Shown here one piece after another: positions 18,169-26,608 of a stretch of DNA of 64,000 nucleotides. The position numbers and the translations under genes were made by a program. The notes beneath the pieces were generated by a model. The model was not told the DNA's origin. It saw nothing but the letters and a program-made list of their open reading frames with translations, and did no database searches. Source of the DNA: Vannielia litorea (GTDB lineage Bacteria; Pseudomonadota; Alphaproteobacteria; Rhodobacterales; Rhodobacteraceae); assembly GCF_900142295.1 (NCBI RefSeq), contig NZ_FSRL01000001.1, positions 3,100,001-3,164,000 on the forward strand, given 5' to 3'. Numbering within the stretch: the stretch's first letter is position 1; each line of letters opens with the position of its first letter.

Positions 18169-18996
18169 ATGTTGGATGGGCCGGACCAGGGCAGCGACAC
18201 GCTTCTGGAAGTGAACAACATCGAGGTGATCTACAACCACGTGATCCTCGTGCTGAAGGGTGTGAGCCTGAAGGTGCCCAAGGGCGGGATCACCTCCCTG
18301 CTGGGCGGCAACGGCGCGGGCAAGACCACCACGCTGAAGGCCATATCCGGCCTGCTGCGCTCGGAGCGGGGCGAGATCACCAAGGGCTCGATCAGCTATC
18401 GCGGCGAGCGGCTCACCGGCGAGGACCCGGCGGCCCAGGTGAAGGCGGGCATCATCCAGGTGATGGAAGGCCGGCACTGTTTCGAGCATCTGACGGTGGA
18501 AGAGAACCTGCTGACCGGCGCCTACACGCGGCGCGACGGGCGCGGTGCCACCGAGGCCGACCTTCAGATGGTTTATGACTATTTCCCGCGGCTCAAGGAG
18601 CGGCGGAAGAGCCAGGCGGGCTATACCTCGGGCGGCGAGCAGCAGATGGTGGCCATCGGCCGCGCGCTGATGAGCCGGCCCGAGACGATCCTGCTCGACG
18701 AGCCCTCGATGGGCCTTGCGCCGCAGCTGGTGGAGCAGATCTTCGGCATCGTGAAGCGGCTGAACGAGGAGCAGGGCGTGACCTTCCTGCTCGCCGAACA
18801 GAACACCAACGTGGCCCTGCGCTTTGCCCATTACGGCTACATCCTCGAGAGCGGGCGGATCGTGATGGACGGCCCCGCCGCCGAGCTGCGCGAGAACCCG
18901 GATGTGAAGGAGTTCTACCTCGGGATGAGCGAGGAAGGCCGGAAGAGCTTCCGCGACGTGCGCAGCTATCGCCGCCGCAAGCGGTGGCTCGCCTGA
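18169..18996 (+). CDS. Branched-chain-amino-acid-type ABC transporter ATPase (LivF-like)
   Basis: This is the second nucleotide-binding subunit of the importer. The 275-residue protein has Walker A GGNGAGKTT near 46-54, the signature YTSGGEQQM near 152-160 and Walker B ETILLDEPSMGLAPQ near 172. The conserved LAEQN motif near 204 holds the usual switch region. It has a longer C-terminal basic tail (RRRKRWLA) than E. coli LivF. It is the last transporter gene and is followed after one base by a gene with cysteine motifs. Confidence 0.92.
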   Translation: MLDGPDQGSDTLLEVNNIEVIYNHVILVLKGVSLKVPKGGITSLLGGNGAGKTTTLKAISGLLRSERGEITKGSISYRGERLTGEDPAAQVKAGIIQVMEGRHCFEHLTVEENLLTGAYTRRDGRGATEADLQMVYDYFPRLKERRKSQAGYTSGGEQQMVAIGRALMSRPETILLDEPSMGLAPQLVEQIFGIVKRLNEEQGVTFLLAEQNTNVALRFAHYGYILESGRIVMDGPAAELRENPDVKEFYLGMSEEGRKSFRDVRSYRRRKRWLA

Positions 18997-18997
18997 G

Positions 18998-19567
18998 TTG
19001 GGCGACCGCGTCTGGTACATCGCGCGGCCCGGCCCGACGCCCGAGGATGCAGAGGCCCGGATCGCCGGGCTGATCTCGGCCATGAGGGACGCCGGGCTGA
19101 TCGCGGGCGAGGAGGCTCCGGAGGCGATTCTCGGGCCGCCGGAAGGGCCTGTCTATTGGCCTGGTCCAAGGGCCGAAGACGGGTTGCCCGAAGGCCTCGG
19201 GCGGTTCACCGATCTCGATTGCTGCGGCGTCGAGTTCATTGCCCGACCGATCTTCAACTGGGGCCCGCTGAATGTGGATGCCTTCACCGCGCCCTGCTGC
19301 AGCGCCGAGCTTGCGGCCTCCGAGGTGATCGACCGGCTCGGCACGGCGGCGGGCGCGAACCGGGATTTTTCAGCCACGGCCATTGCCTGCCCGCGGTGTG
19401 GCGCGGCCAGCGGCGTGAACGACTGGGTCAGGGGCGGCTTCCTCCTCGCGCGCTGCGGGGTGGGACTGTGGAACTGGCAGGTTGCGACGGGCGTGCTGGA
19501 GCCGGTGCGCAGGCTGGCGCGCGCGGCCTTCGGGCCCGAGCTGGTCGAGGCCGGCTACAAGATCTGA
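18998..19567 (+). CDS. Cysteine-rich protein of unknown function (189 aa)
   Basis: A TTG at 18998 immediately follows the livF stop. There is no strong ribosome site, so the start is uncertain and coupling to livF is likely. The protein has a CC pair near residue 75 (DLDCCGVEF), another near 98 (APCCSAEL), and a CPRCGA knuckle near 130 followed by WNW. This points to zinc binding but not to a known family. It may be involved in the locus, but no function can be given. Confidence 0.6.
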   Translation: MGDRVWYIARPGPTPEDAEARIAGLISAMRDAGLIAGEEAPEAILGPPEGPVYWPGPRAEDGLPEGLGRFTDLDCCGVEFIARPIFNWGPLNVDAFTAPCCSAELAASEVIDRLGTAAGANRDFSATAIACPRCGAASGVNDWVRGGFLLARCGVGLWNWQVATGVLEPVRRLARAAFGPELVEAGYKI

Positions 19568-19569
19568 GC

Positions 19570-20430
19570 CTACCGCGTGTTCGAGGCCTCGGCCTCCGCC
19601 CGCATCTCGGCGATGCGCTCCAGCGCCTCGGCGCGGGTGTTGCGGATGTTGGGCTCGAAGTCCTGGCTCTCGGAGCGCAGGCGGATATCGGCCTCGGTTT
19701 CGCTGCCGGGCGCGTAGCGCACCGATCCCAGCGAGGCGGCGAGGTTGAGCCGCTTGCCGCGCGAGGCGTAGCGGACCCAGGCGGCGGGCTCGATGCGGCA
19801 GTTCTCGTAGTTCACCAGGAAGAACCACTTGCGGTCGGTTTCGGTGATTCTCTCCTCGATATGGTCGTAGACATCATCGACATCGCGCGAATGGGCGAAG
19901 GTGAAATCCTTGAAGTCGACCTCCATCACCAGCGCGTCGGGGTCGAAGGTGATCCGGGCGCGGATCTCCTCGACGCTGTGGTTGGGCTGGTGGACAACGC
20001 GGCGCTGGCGGGCGTTCCTGAACGTCTTCAGCCGGGCAAGCGCCGCCTCCCGGTCGGGCTGCAGGTTGGCATCGAAGTTCTCGGTGCCCGCCGACCGCTC
20101 GATCTGGGCGCGGGTGATCTCGCTCACGTCGAAGCGGACGGTGCCCATGGAATAGGCCAGGTTCAGCGCCCGGCCTCGGCGGGCGAAGGCGATCCAGGCG
20201 TCGGGGTCGATCCGGTTGTCGGAGTAGTTGACGAGAAAGAACCACTTGTCCTCGCCGGTCGCGGCGATGCGCTCCTCGATCCGGTCGTAGAAGCGGTTGA
20301 CCGCGCGGGAGCTGGTGAAATGGAGCCCGGAGAAATCGGCCTCCATGATCGCCTCGGCCTCGTGAAAGGTGATGCGGGCATCGAGAAACTCGTCCGACAG
20401 GCGGGCGGAGGTTGCGGTGAGCTGTGGCAT
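19570..20430 (-). CDS. Protein with two tandem copies of an uncharacterised domain (286 aa)
   Basis: The start MPQLTATSARLSDEFL at 20430 is preferred. The longer frame to 20526 shows no coding character. Residues about 18-120 and 150-260 are clearly related. Each holds a block such as ARITFHEAEAIMEADFSGL or ARITFDPDALVMEVDFKDF, then DRIEERI or DHIEERI, KWFFLVNY, a buried tryptophan in AWIAFARRGRALN or AWVRYASRGKRLN, and a strand like GTVRF or GSVRYA. The alternation of strands and helices recalls STAS or SpoIIAA-like folds, but I do not assert this. It is convergent with the transporter locus. Confidence 0.75.
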   Translation of the reverse strand: MPQLTATSARLSDEFLDARITFHEAEAIMEADFSGLHFTSSRAVNRFYDRIEERIAATGEDKWFFLVNYSDNRIDPDAWIAFARRGRALNLAYSMGTVRFDVSEITRAQIERSAGTENFDANLQPDREAALARLKTFRNARQRRVVHQPNHSVEEIRARITFDPDALVMEVDFKDFTFAHSRDVDDVYDHIEERITETDRKWFFLVNYENCRIEPAAWVRYASRGKRLNLAASLGSVRYAPGSETEADIRLRSESQDFEPNIRNTRAEALERIAEMRAEAEASNTR

Positions 20431-20551
20431 AGGCCGGGGCCTTTCTTCATACAGGATCACTCGCGCGCAGGGGGAGTATGGCACGGGACGCCGAAAGAAG
20501 AACCGGGCAGAGTGCCGCAACGGCAAGGCGTTGCGGTTCTCCGCTCATCGG

Positions 20552-20587
20552 CCCGGGTCGGGGCCCGGGTCGGGGCCCGGGTCGCGG
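20552..20587. repeat. 12-bp GC-rich tandem repeat, three copies
   Basis: The unit CCCGGGTCGGGG occurs at 20552 and 20564, and with one change at 20576 (third copy CCCGGGTCGCGG). It ends 5 bases beyond the stop of the neighbouring minus-strand gene, so it lies in its 3-prime region. It looks like slippage-generated low-complexity DNA. Confidence 0.8.
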
Positions 20588-20591
20588 TGTG

Positions 20592-21236
20592 TCAGCGGGC
20601 GTCGGCCATCTCTTCGAGGGTGTCGAGCGCCTCTGCCACGGTGTCCCTGTTCCAGCCGCGCGAGGTCAGGTAGGTCAGCGCCGCGTCGCGCCGGGCCTGC
20701 CAGGTGGCGCTGCTGCGCACGGTGGGCGAGAGCACGCCCGCGAGCTTGAGCACGACGAGGAACGACATGCTGCCGGGCGTATGGCCGCGCGCGATGCGGC
20801 CTTTGGTGACCGGCGATTTGGTCTGCCGCTTCTCGATGCCGCCCCCGGAGCGGTTGGCGCTCTTGTCCACCACCTCGAGCCGGATGAACTGGCCCGCCGC
20901 CGCGGTGGACTTGGCGCGCAGGTGATCCACGTCGAGCCCGCCGGGAATGGAGGGGTTGGCCAACCCGTAGGCCTGCTTGATGAAGCGCAGGTAGGCGTCG
21001 CGGTAGGAGCCGTAGCTCGGCACCGCCCAGACGCTGGAGAGCGTGGGGTTGGTGGGATGGATGAAGAAGGCCGAGGAGCCCTCGACATCGGTCACGAGGC
21101 TGCCGCCCCAGACGCGGGCATTCACCTGGAGCAGGTCCCAGGGCAGGTTGACGGCGGGCGGGTTGGCGGCGGTGTGAAACTGATGGAGCAGGTGGTCGGC
21201 CCGTGTGGACACGATCTGGTGCATGGATTGGGTCAT
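20592..21236 (-). CDS. Hypothetical protein with a DVDHL motif (214 aa)
   Basis: The start MTQSMHQIVSTRAD is preceded by AGGTGA. The 214-residue protein is soluble, without a signal peptide or membrane helix. It contains SYRDAYLRFIKQAYGL near 85 and GGLDVDHLRAKS near 103. The latter resembles the metal and His contact of HNH-type nucleases, but the rest of the fold is not evident. A charged C-terminal helix (RDTVAEALDTLEEMADA) ends it. I do not recognise the family. It could be a restriction or toxin-like nuclease or something unrelated. Confidence 0.65.
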   Translation of the reverse strand: MTQSMHQIVSTRADHLLHQFHTAANPPAVNLPWDLLQVNARVWGGSLVTDVEGSSAFFIHPTNPTLSSVWAVPSYGSYRDAYLRFIKQAYGLANPSIPGGLDVDHLRAKSTAAAGQFIRLEVVDKSANRSGGGIEKRQTKSPVTKGRIARGHTPGSMSFLVVLKLAGVLSPTVRSSATWQARRDAALTYLTSRGWNRDTVAEALDTLEEMADAR

Positions 21237-21381
21237 TGGAAATCACCTTTGTGAAGAACGTCTAATGCGTCTCAGTAGAGCGCATGCCGGGAGGGCGCTC
21301 AACGATTCCATGGCTGCCGCCTTGCCCGCGCGGCGCGGCTGGGGTGGAATGGGGGCCACACGCAGTGGGGAGGAACGGTGT

Positions 21382-22590
21382 ATGACGGACGGACCGGAGT
21401 GGCGGAGCGCAGAGGCGCGGGCGGCGGCCCTGGCAGAGGCCCTGCCAAAGCAGGTGGCGCGGGCGCAGGGCTTGCCGGGATACGCCGCGCTGGCGGGCGT
21501 GGAGGCGGGCGCGATCACCGATGGCGCGGCGCTGGCCGGGCTTCCGGTGCTGCGCAAGGCCGCGCTGATGGAGGCGCAGGCGGCGCGGCGGCCTCTGGGC
21601 GGGCTGGCCACGGTGGAGCCCACCGGCTTTACCCACCTGTTCCAGTCTCCCGGCCCGATCTACGAGCCGGGCATGACCAGCGCCGATGACTGGTGGCGCT
21701 TCGGGCCGTTCCTGCGGGCGGTGGGCATCGGCGCGGGAGACGTGGTGCAGAACTGCTTTTCCTATCACCTGACCCCTGCGGGGCTGATGTTCGACAACGG
21801 CGCGCGGGCGGCGGGGGCGGCGGTGATCCCGGCGGGCACCGGGCAGACCGAGTTGCAGGTGCGAGCCGCCGCCGACCTTGGCGCCACCGCCTATGCCGGC
21901 ACGCCGGATTACCTCAAGGTGATCCTCGAGAAGGCCGACGAGATGGGAGTGAAGCTGGGCTTCACCCGTGCGGCGGTCTCCGGCGGGGCGCTGTTTCCGT
22001 CGCTGCGGGAGTGGTACGGGGCGCGCGGGATCACCTGCCTGCAATGCTATGCCACCGCCGATCTGGGCAACATCGCCTACGAATCCGCGCCCGACTCGGG
22101 GATGATCGCCGCCGAGGGCGTGGTGGTCGAGATCGTGACGCCGGGCACGGGCGAGCCGGTGCCCGAGGGCGAGGTGGGCGAGGTGGTGGTGACCACGCTC
22201 AACCCCGATTACCCGCTGATCCGCTTTGCCACCGGCGACCTCTCCGCCGTGCTGCCGGGCCAGAGCGCCTGCGGGCGGACCAACATGCGGATCAAGGGCT
22301 GGATGGGCCGGGCCGACCAGACCGCCAAGATCAAGGGCATGTTCGTGCGGCCCGAGCAGGTGGCCGAGCTCGTGCGCCGCGTCGGCGCGGCCCGTGCGCG
22401 GGTGACCGTGACCCGGGCCGAGGAGCGCGACGTGATGGCGGTGGCCTTCGAAACCGAGGGTGGCCAGGAGGACACGCTCGCCGCCGCGGTGCGCGAGATC
22501 CTGAAACTTTCCGGTGAGGTCAGCATTCATCCCTTGGGAAGCCTGCCGAAAGACGGCAAGGTTATTGATGACCAGAGGTCTTATGACTGA
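21382..22590 (+). CDS. PaaK-like AMP ligase (phenylacetate-CoA ligase family) lacking the usual P-loop
   Basis: The 402-residue protein is similar to phenylacetate-CoA ligases, which activate aryl acids with ATP and CoA. The start at 21382 has GGGGAGGA upstream. Recognisable blocks are DDWWRFGPFLRAVGIGAGD, NCFSYHLTPAG, GTPDYL, AVSGGALFPSLREWY, CYATADLG, RFATGDLSA and GWMGRADQTAKIKGMFVRPEQ. The usual glycine-serine-threonine P-loop (SGTTG type) is replaced by FQSPGPIYEPG near 88-98. This marks a subgroup within the family rather than a standard PaaK. It lies next to the acyl-acid uptake locus and may activate the same or a related acid. Confidence 0.8.
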   Translation: MTDGPEWRSAEARAAALAEALPKQVARAQGLPGYAALAGVEAGAITDGAALAGLPVLRKAALMEAQAARRPLGGLATVEPTGFTHLFQSPGPIYEPGMTSADDWWRFGPFLRAVGIGAGDVVQNCFSYHLTPAGLMFDNGARAAGAAVIPAGTGQTELQVRAAADLGATAYAGTPDYLKVILEKADEMGVKLGFTRAAVSGGALFPSLREWYGARGITCLQCYATADLGNIAYESAPDSGMIAAEGVVVEIVTPGTGEPVPEGEVGEVVVTTLNPDYPLIRFATGDLSAVLPGQSACGRTNMRIKGWMGRADQTAKIKGMFVRPEQVAELVRRVGAARARVTVTRAEERDVMAVAFETEGGQEDTLAAAVREILKLSGEVSIHPLGSLPKDGKVIDDQRSYD

Positions 22591-22670
22591 CCGGAGATCG
22601 CGCGGCAGAAGGCCCGCACTCCGAGGTTCGGGTCGCGCATGAGCGCCGCGGGACGGCGCGGGAGGTAGGC

Positions 22671-24323
22671 ATGAAACGAGCAATCCTTCTGGTGCTGGCG
22701 CTCACCGCGCCCCCTGCGCTGGCCGACCGGGCACTGATCCTGGGTCAGCCCGAGGGGGGGCGGGGGATCTTCGGGGCGAGCCCGCCCGACCTTGCGGCGG
22801 CCTATGAGGACGCGGGCTTTACCGTGATCGGCGGAAGCCCGGCCACGGCGCAGCTGATGCGCGAGGGGCTCGCGCGGTTCCTGCAGGGGATCGAGGGCGA
22901 GCGGCGGCTGGTGATTCACCTCTCCGGGCCGATCGTGCACGCGGGCTCCGACTCCTGGCTGCTGGCCGATGACGCCGAGCGCCCGAACCTGGCCAGCGTT
23001 GCCGGTCAGGGGCTGGCGCTTTCGACCGTGCTGGAGATCGCCGCGGCGGTGCCGGGGCAGTCGGTGGTGCTCATCGGGGCCAGCGCCGCGCCCGACCAGC
23101 TCGGGCCGGGCTTGGCCGCCGGGCTGGGGCTGCTCGACGTGCCGCAGGGCGTGACCGTGATCCGCGGCCGCTCGGCGCAGGTGGGCGCCTTTGCCGTGGG
23201 GCCGCTGCTGGAGCAGGGCCGGAGCCTCGCCGCGCTGGTGGAGGGCACCGAGGCCGTGACCGGCGAGGGATATCTCTCCGACGCCACGATCTGGCGGCCC
23301 GAGGGCGAGACCAGCGAGGCCCCCGCGACCGACGACGCGCCGGTGGCCGATGCGGCAGACGTGGAGCGCGCCGTCTGGGAGAGCGCGGTGGATGCCGACA
23401 GCAAGGAGGCCTACCTGGGCTACCTCGCCCGCTACCCGCTGGGGCAGTTCGCGGCGCAGGCCCGCAAGGCGATTGCCGAGATCGAGGCAGAGCCCTACCG
23501 CGCCGAGCGCAAGGCCGAGGAGGCGCTGGAGCTGAGCCGCGACGAGCGCCGGCAGATCCAGCGCAACCTGACGGTGCTCGACTACCGGCCGCGCGGGATC
23601 GACGGCATCTTCGGCCCCGGAACGCGGGGCGCGATCAAGGCCTTCCAGGAGAAGAACGGCTTTCCGCCCTCGACCTACCTGACCCGCCAGCAGATCACCC
23701 GGCTGGCCGAGCAGGCCGAGCGCCGCACCGCCGAGCTGGAGGCCGAGGCCGAGCGCCGCCGCCTGGAGGCCGAGCGGCAGGACCGGGCCTATTGGGAGGT
23801 GACCGGGGCCGCGGGCGACGAGGCGGGGCTACGGGTGTACCTGAAGAAGTACCCCGACGGGATCTACAGCCAGATCGCGCAGGAGCAGCTCTCGATCATC
23901 GAGGAGGACAAGCGCCGTCAGGCCGCCGCGCAGGACCGCGCGGCCTGGGACGTGGCGGTGCAGGGCAACACGGTGGCGAGCTACCGCGCCTATCTCGTGG
24001 CCTATCCGCAGGGCGCCTTTGCCGAGGAGGCCCGCGCCCAGATCGACAGGCTGACCGAGGAGGCCAGCCCTGACCGGCAGGAGGCCGAGGCGCGCGAGGA
24101 GGCGCTGGGCCTGCCGCAGTTCACCCGCGTGCTGGTCGAGCGGCGCCTCGCCCAGCTCGGGCTTGAGCCGGGGCCGACCGATGGCGAATTCGACCAGCAG
24201 ACCCGCCGGGCGATCCGCCGCTTCCAGCGCGACCGGGAGCTGGAGGTGACGGGCTATCTCGACGAGGCCACGGTGAGCCGCATGCTGGCCGACGCGGGCG
24301 TCAGTATCATCCGCAGGCCCTAG
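22671..24323 (+). CDS. Caspase-like protein with peptidoglycan-binding domains and repeats
   Basis: The 550-residue protein has a signal peptide (residues 1-18) and a caspase-like N-terminal domain (about 19-210). There the normal His-Gly region reads IHLSGPIVHAG and the normal Asp-Ala-Cys region reads VVLIGASAAP, so the catalytic cysteine is missing. Three roughly 36-residue repeats with the pattern W...YL..YP.G.FA..A start near 222, 364 and 423. Two peptidoglycan-binding type 1 domains lie near 295-345 (DGIFGPGTRGAIKAFQ) and 488-545 (DGEFDQQTRRAIRRFQRD). It is probably a periplasmic wall-binding protein without protease activity. Confidence 0.8.
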   Translation: MKRAILLVLALTAPPALADRALILGQPEGGRGIFGASPPDLAAAYEDAGFTVIGGSPATAQLMREGLARFLQGIEGERRLVIHLSGPIVHAGSDSWLLADDAERPNLASVAGQGLALSTVLEIAAAVPGQSVVLIGASAAPDQLGPGLAAGLGLLDVPQGVTVIRGRSAQVGAFAVGPLLEQGRSLAALVEGTEAVTGEGYLSDATIWRPEGETSEAPATDDAPVADAADVERAVWESAVDADSKEAYLGYLARYPLGQFAAQARKAIAEIEAEPYRAERKAEEALELSRDERRQIQRNLTVLDYRPRGIDGIFGPGTRGAIKAFQEKNGFPPSTYLTRQQITRLAEQAERRTAELEAEAERRRLEAERQDRAYWEVTGAAGDEAGLRVYLKKYPDGIYSQIAQEQLSIIEEDKRRQAAAQDRAAWDVAVQGNTVASYRAYLVAYPQGAFAEEARAQIDRLTEEASPDRQEAEAREEALGLPQFTRVLVERRLAQLGLEPGPTDGEFDQQTRRAIRRFQRDRELEVTGYLDEATVSRMLADAGVSIIRRP

Positions 24324-25366
24324 CGAGCCAGGCCACCCCGCTGCCCGGCGTCCGGCGCGACGGCGCGCGGCTGGCCTGCGCCGGGAGCCTGTTTGCGGAG
24401 CCAGTCGCTGGGGCTTTCGCCCGCCACCCGCAGGAACTCGCGGTTGAAGTTGGACTTGGTATTGAAGCCTGACGACAGCATGGCGTTGGTGATGCTCTCG
24501 CCGCCCATGAGCGCCCGCTGTGCCGCCTCGACCCGTGCCTTGTTGACGAATCGCGAGACGTTCTCGTCCGTCGCGCGGTTGATCGTGGTCGAAAGCACCT
24601 TGGCGGGCACGCCGAGCCTGCGGGCCAGCCTTGCGAGGGTCAGGTCGGGGTCGAGATAGGGCCGACGCTCTGCCATGTAGGCGGTGACCCGGCTCCAGAC
24701 CTCGGCATCGGGCTCGGTGCCGGGGGCCTCCTGCGGGGCCTCGTCTTCGGCGCCGGTTTGCAGGTGGGACGACAGGCTGACGATGCCGATCACCAGCAGG
24801 TTGCCGACCGAAAAGAGGCTGATGATCCAGGGTTGCAGGTGGCCGTAGCCGCTGGCCTGCGCGGCGAGGATCAGCCCATCGCTCAGGGCCGAGGCCACCA
24901 GCGCCAGGCCGATGATGAGCCAGATCAGCGAGGGAATGCTGCCGTTGGACAGAACGGCGCGCGGCTGGGCGTCGGGCCCTTGCAGGGAGCGCAGAAGGAG
25001 CGCCGCGCCATACCCGAGGAAAGCGCCGGGCAAGGCCAGGTCGAGCAGGCGGGGGGCCGTGAGCAGGGCGAGGAGCGCGCCGAGGGGCACGAGCGCATGG
25101 GCGAGGTCCGCCCAGGCGGCGCGGCGCACGGCGGTGAGTTGAAAGGCGAGCCAGGCGGCGACGGGGATCAGGGTGGCGGTGATCGGCTGGAGGTGGCGCA
25201 TCCCCGGCAGGGCGTAGTGCTGGGCGAGCGCGATGATGAGCGACTGCGCGGCGCAGATCGCCAGCAGGGCGGCGAGCGGGCCCAACCGCCTGTCGGACAG
25301 ACAGAGCCGCAGGCAGGCGAAGAGCAGGACGAGGGCGACGAAAACGGGAATCGGGAAGGTCGGCAT
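24320..25366 (-). CDS. AraC-family transcriptional regulator with a membrane N-terminal domain
   Basis: The start MPTFPIPVFVALVLLFA at 25366 is chosen. The frame upstream to 25612 has no gene character. The first 230 residues hold about seven hydrophobic helices. The C-terminal 100 residues carry the AraC helix-turn-helix pair (LARLARRLGVPAKVLSTTINRATDENVSRFVNKARVEAA and SGFNTKSNFNREFLRVAGESPSDW). Integral-membrane AraC regulators sense an envelope or small-molecule signal. It overlaps the preceding convergent gene by 4 bp and is divergent from a secreted hydrolase, its likeliest target. The target is inferred. Confidence 0.85.
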   Translation of the reverse strand: MPTFPIPVFVALVLLFACLRLCLSDRRLGPLAALLAICAAQSLIIALAQHYALPGMRHLQPITATLIPVAAWLAFQLTAVRRAAWADLAHALVPLGALLALLTAPRLLDLALPGAFLGYGAALLLRSLQGPDAQPRAVLSNGSIPSLIWLIIGLALVASALSDGLILAAQASGYGHLQPWIISLFSVGNLLVIGIVSLSSHLQTGAEDEAPQEAPGTEPDAEVWSRVTAYMAERRPYLDPDLTLARLARRLGVPAKVLSTTINRATDENVSRFVNKARVEAAQRALMGGESITNAMLSSGFNTKSNFNREFLRVAGESPSDWLRKQAPGAGQPRAVAPDAGQRGGLAR

Positions 25367-25422
25367 GGGGGCGCTGCGCTTGGTGCGGTGTCCGGCCTCG
25401 TTAGACCAAGATCGCGATCCGG

Positions 25423-25448
25423 GCGACCTGAAACCGGTTCGAGGTCGC
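25423..25448. promoter_or_regulatory. 26-bp near-perfect palindrome between the AraC regulator and hydrolase
   Basis: GCGACCT (25423-25429) and AGGTCGC (25442-25448) form perfect arms, and AACCGGTT lies at the exact centre. Only two of thirteen symmetric positions fail. It sits in the 142-bp divergent intergenic space, between the two starts, and is a plausible operator for one or both genes. Confidence 0.5.
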
Positions 25449-25508
25449 GCAGGCCGGGACGCGGGGCGCAGGGTCGGGCCAGCAGACTTCAACCCGAGGA
25501 GAGACCCG

Positions 25509-26534
25509 ATGACCCCTGCACATAAACTCGCTGCCCTGCTCCTGCCGATGATCTCGGCGGCCAGCTTCGCCACCGCCGAGCCCGCGGGGCTGACGATCGA
25601 GAGCATGTTCATGCCGCACCACGCAAAGGAGACCCGCGCGGCGATCTGGTATCCGTCGGGCGGCGGCGGCGCGGTGGAGCCTTATGCCGACAACCCGGTT
25701 TTCGTGGGCCTGGAGGTGGCAATGGGGGCGGAGATCGCGCCCGGCCGCCACCCGCTGGTGCTGCTCAGCCACGGCATGGGCGGGACCGACAGGGCGCTGG
25801 CCTGGCTGGCCTCTGACCTCGCCGCGCGGGGCGCCATCGTCGCGGTGGTGAACCACCCCGGCACCACCTGGGGCGATCACGACATGGCGCGGGGCGTGCG
25901 GCACTGGACAAGGGCCGAAGACATGCGCGCGGCCCTGGATGGGCTGCTGGAAGACCCGCGCTACGCCCCCCGGATCGACCGCAGCCGGATCATGGCGGCG
26001 GGGTTCTCCTACGGCGGGTGGACGGCGCTTTCGCTCGGGGGCCTGCGGGGCAACCATGCCGGCATCGTCGCGGCCTGCGAGACCCACGGCGCGGCGATGG
26101 AGGCCTGCGAACTGCTGCTCTCGGAGGAGGTGCGCCTGCAGGATCAGGACCCGGCTCTGTGGAACGCCTCGCGGCGTGATGCGCGCGTGACACAGGTGGT
26201 GGCGATCGACCCGGGGTTCGTCTGGGGGCTGGAGGCCGGAGACGTGGCCGGGCTGGAGGTGCCCGCGGTGATGGTGGGGCTTGGCGGCGGCGAGGACAGG
26301 ATGCTGGCCACGGACTTCGACCGGAGCGGGCTGGCGGCGCTGTTGCCCGGGGTGACGGTGCTGCGCCATGACCCGGCCAATCACTTCACCATGATGCCGA
26401 TCTGCAAGCCGGAGGGGGCGGCGCTGCTGCAGGCGGAAGATGACGACCCGGTCTGCACCGACCCCGAGGGCAGCGAGCGCGCTGCCCTGCACGCAGAGAT
26501 CGCCGGGATGATCGCGGGAGCGCTGGGGCTCTGA
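25509..26534 (+). CDS. Secreted alpha/beta hydrolase (dienelactone hydrolase-like)
   Basis: The 341-residue protein starts at the ATG at 25509 and has a signal peptide (MTPAHKLAALLLPMISAASFATA). The fold is alpha/beta hydrolase: LVLLSHGMGG near 79 forms the oxyanion region, GFSYGG near 164 is the nucleophile elbow, and a histidine in HDPANHF near 290 is the likely general base. It is thus a periplasmic esterase or lipase-like enzyme of unknown substrate. The divergent AraC regulator and the palindrome between them suggest induced expression. Confidence 0.85.
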   Translation: MTPAHKLAALLLPMISAASFATAEPAGLTIESMFMPHHAKETRAAIWYPSGGGGAVEPYADNPVFVGLEVAMGAEIAPGRHPLVLLSHGMGGTDRALAWLASDLAARGAIVAVVNHPGTTWGDHDMARGVRHWTRAEDMRAALDGLLEDPRYAPRIDRSRIMAAGFSYGGWTALSLGGLRGNHAGIVAACETHGAAMEACELLLSEEVRLQDQDPALWNASRRDARVTQVVAIDPGFVWGLEAGDVAGLEVPAVMVGLGGGEDRMLATDFDRSGLAALLPGVTVLRHDPANHFTMMPICKPEGAALLQAEDDDPVCTDPEGSERAALHAEIAGMIAGALGL

Positions 26535-26551
26535 CCGGCGCGCCCGCCCGA

Positions 26552-26582
26552 AAACAAAAAAAGGCCGCCCCGAGGGGCGGCC
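26552..26582 (-). terminator. Rho-independent terminator of rpmJ
   Basis: GGCCGCCCC (26563-26571) pairs with GGGGCGGCC (26574-26582). On the minus strand, the run of A (26556-26562 on plus) becomes TTTTTTT just after the stem, as for a typical terminator following rpmJ. It also lies 18 bases beyond the hydrolase gene, but the plus side has only a weak T-tract. Confidence 0.85.
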
Positions 26583-26608
26583 CTTCCTGTCTAGCGCGCT
26601 GAAGCGTC

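Noticed and set aside
15093..18221. 1042-codon minus frame through livM and the binding protein
   Set aside because: Only its last 103 codons have a ribosome site and coding character. The rest is antisense to two well-supported genes.
20552..20587. Regulatory iteron array
   Set aside because: The three GC-rich 12-bp copies sit in a 3-prime region with no promoter, so slippage is the simpler explanation.
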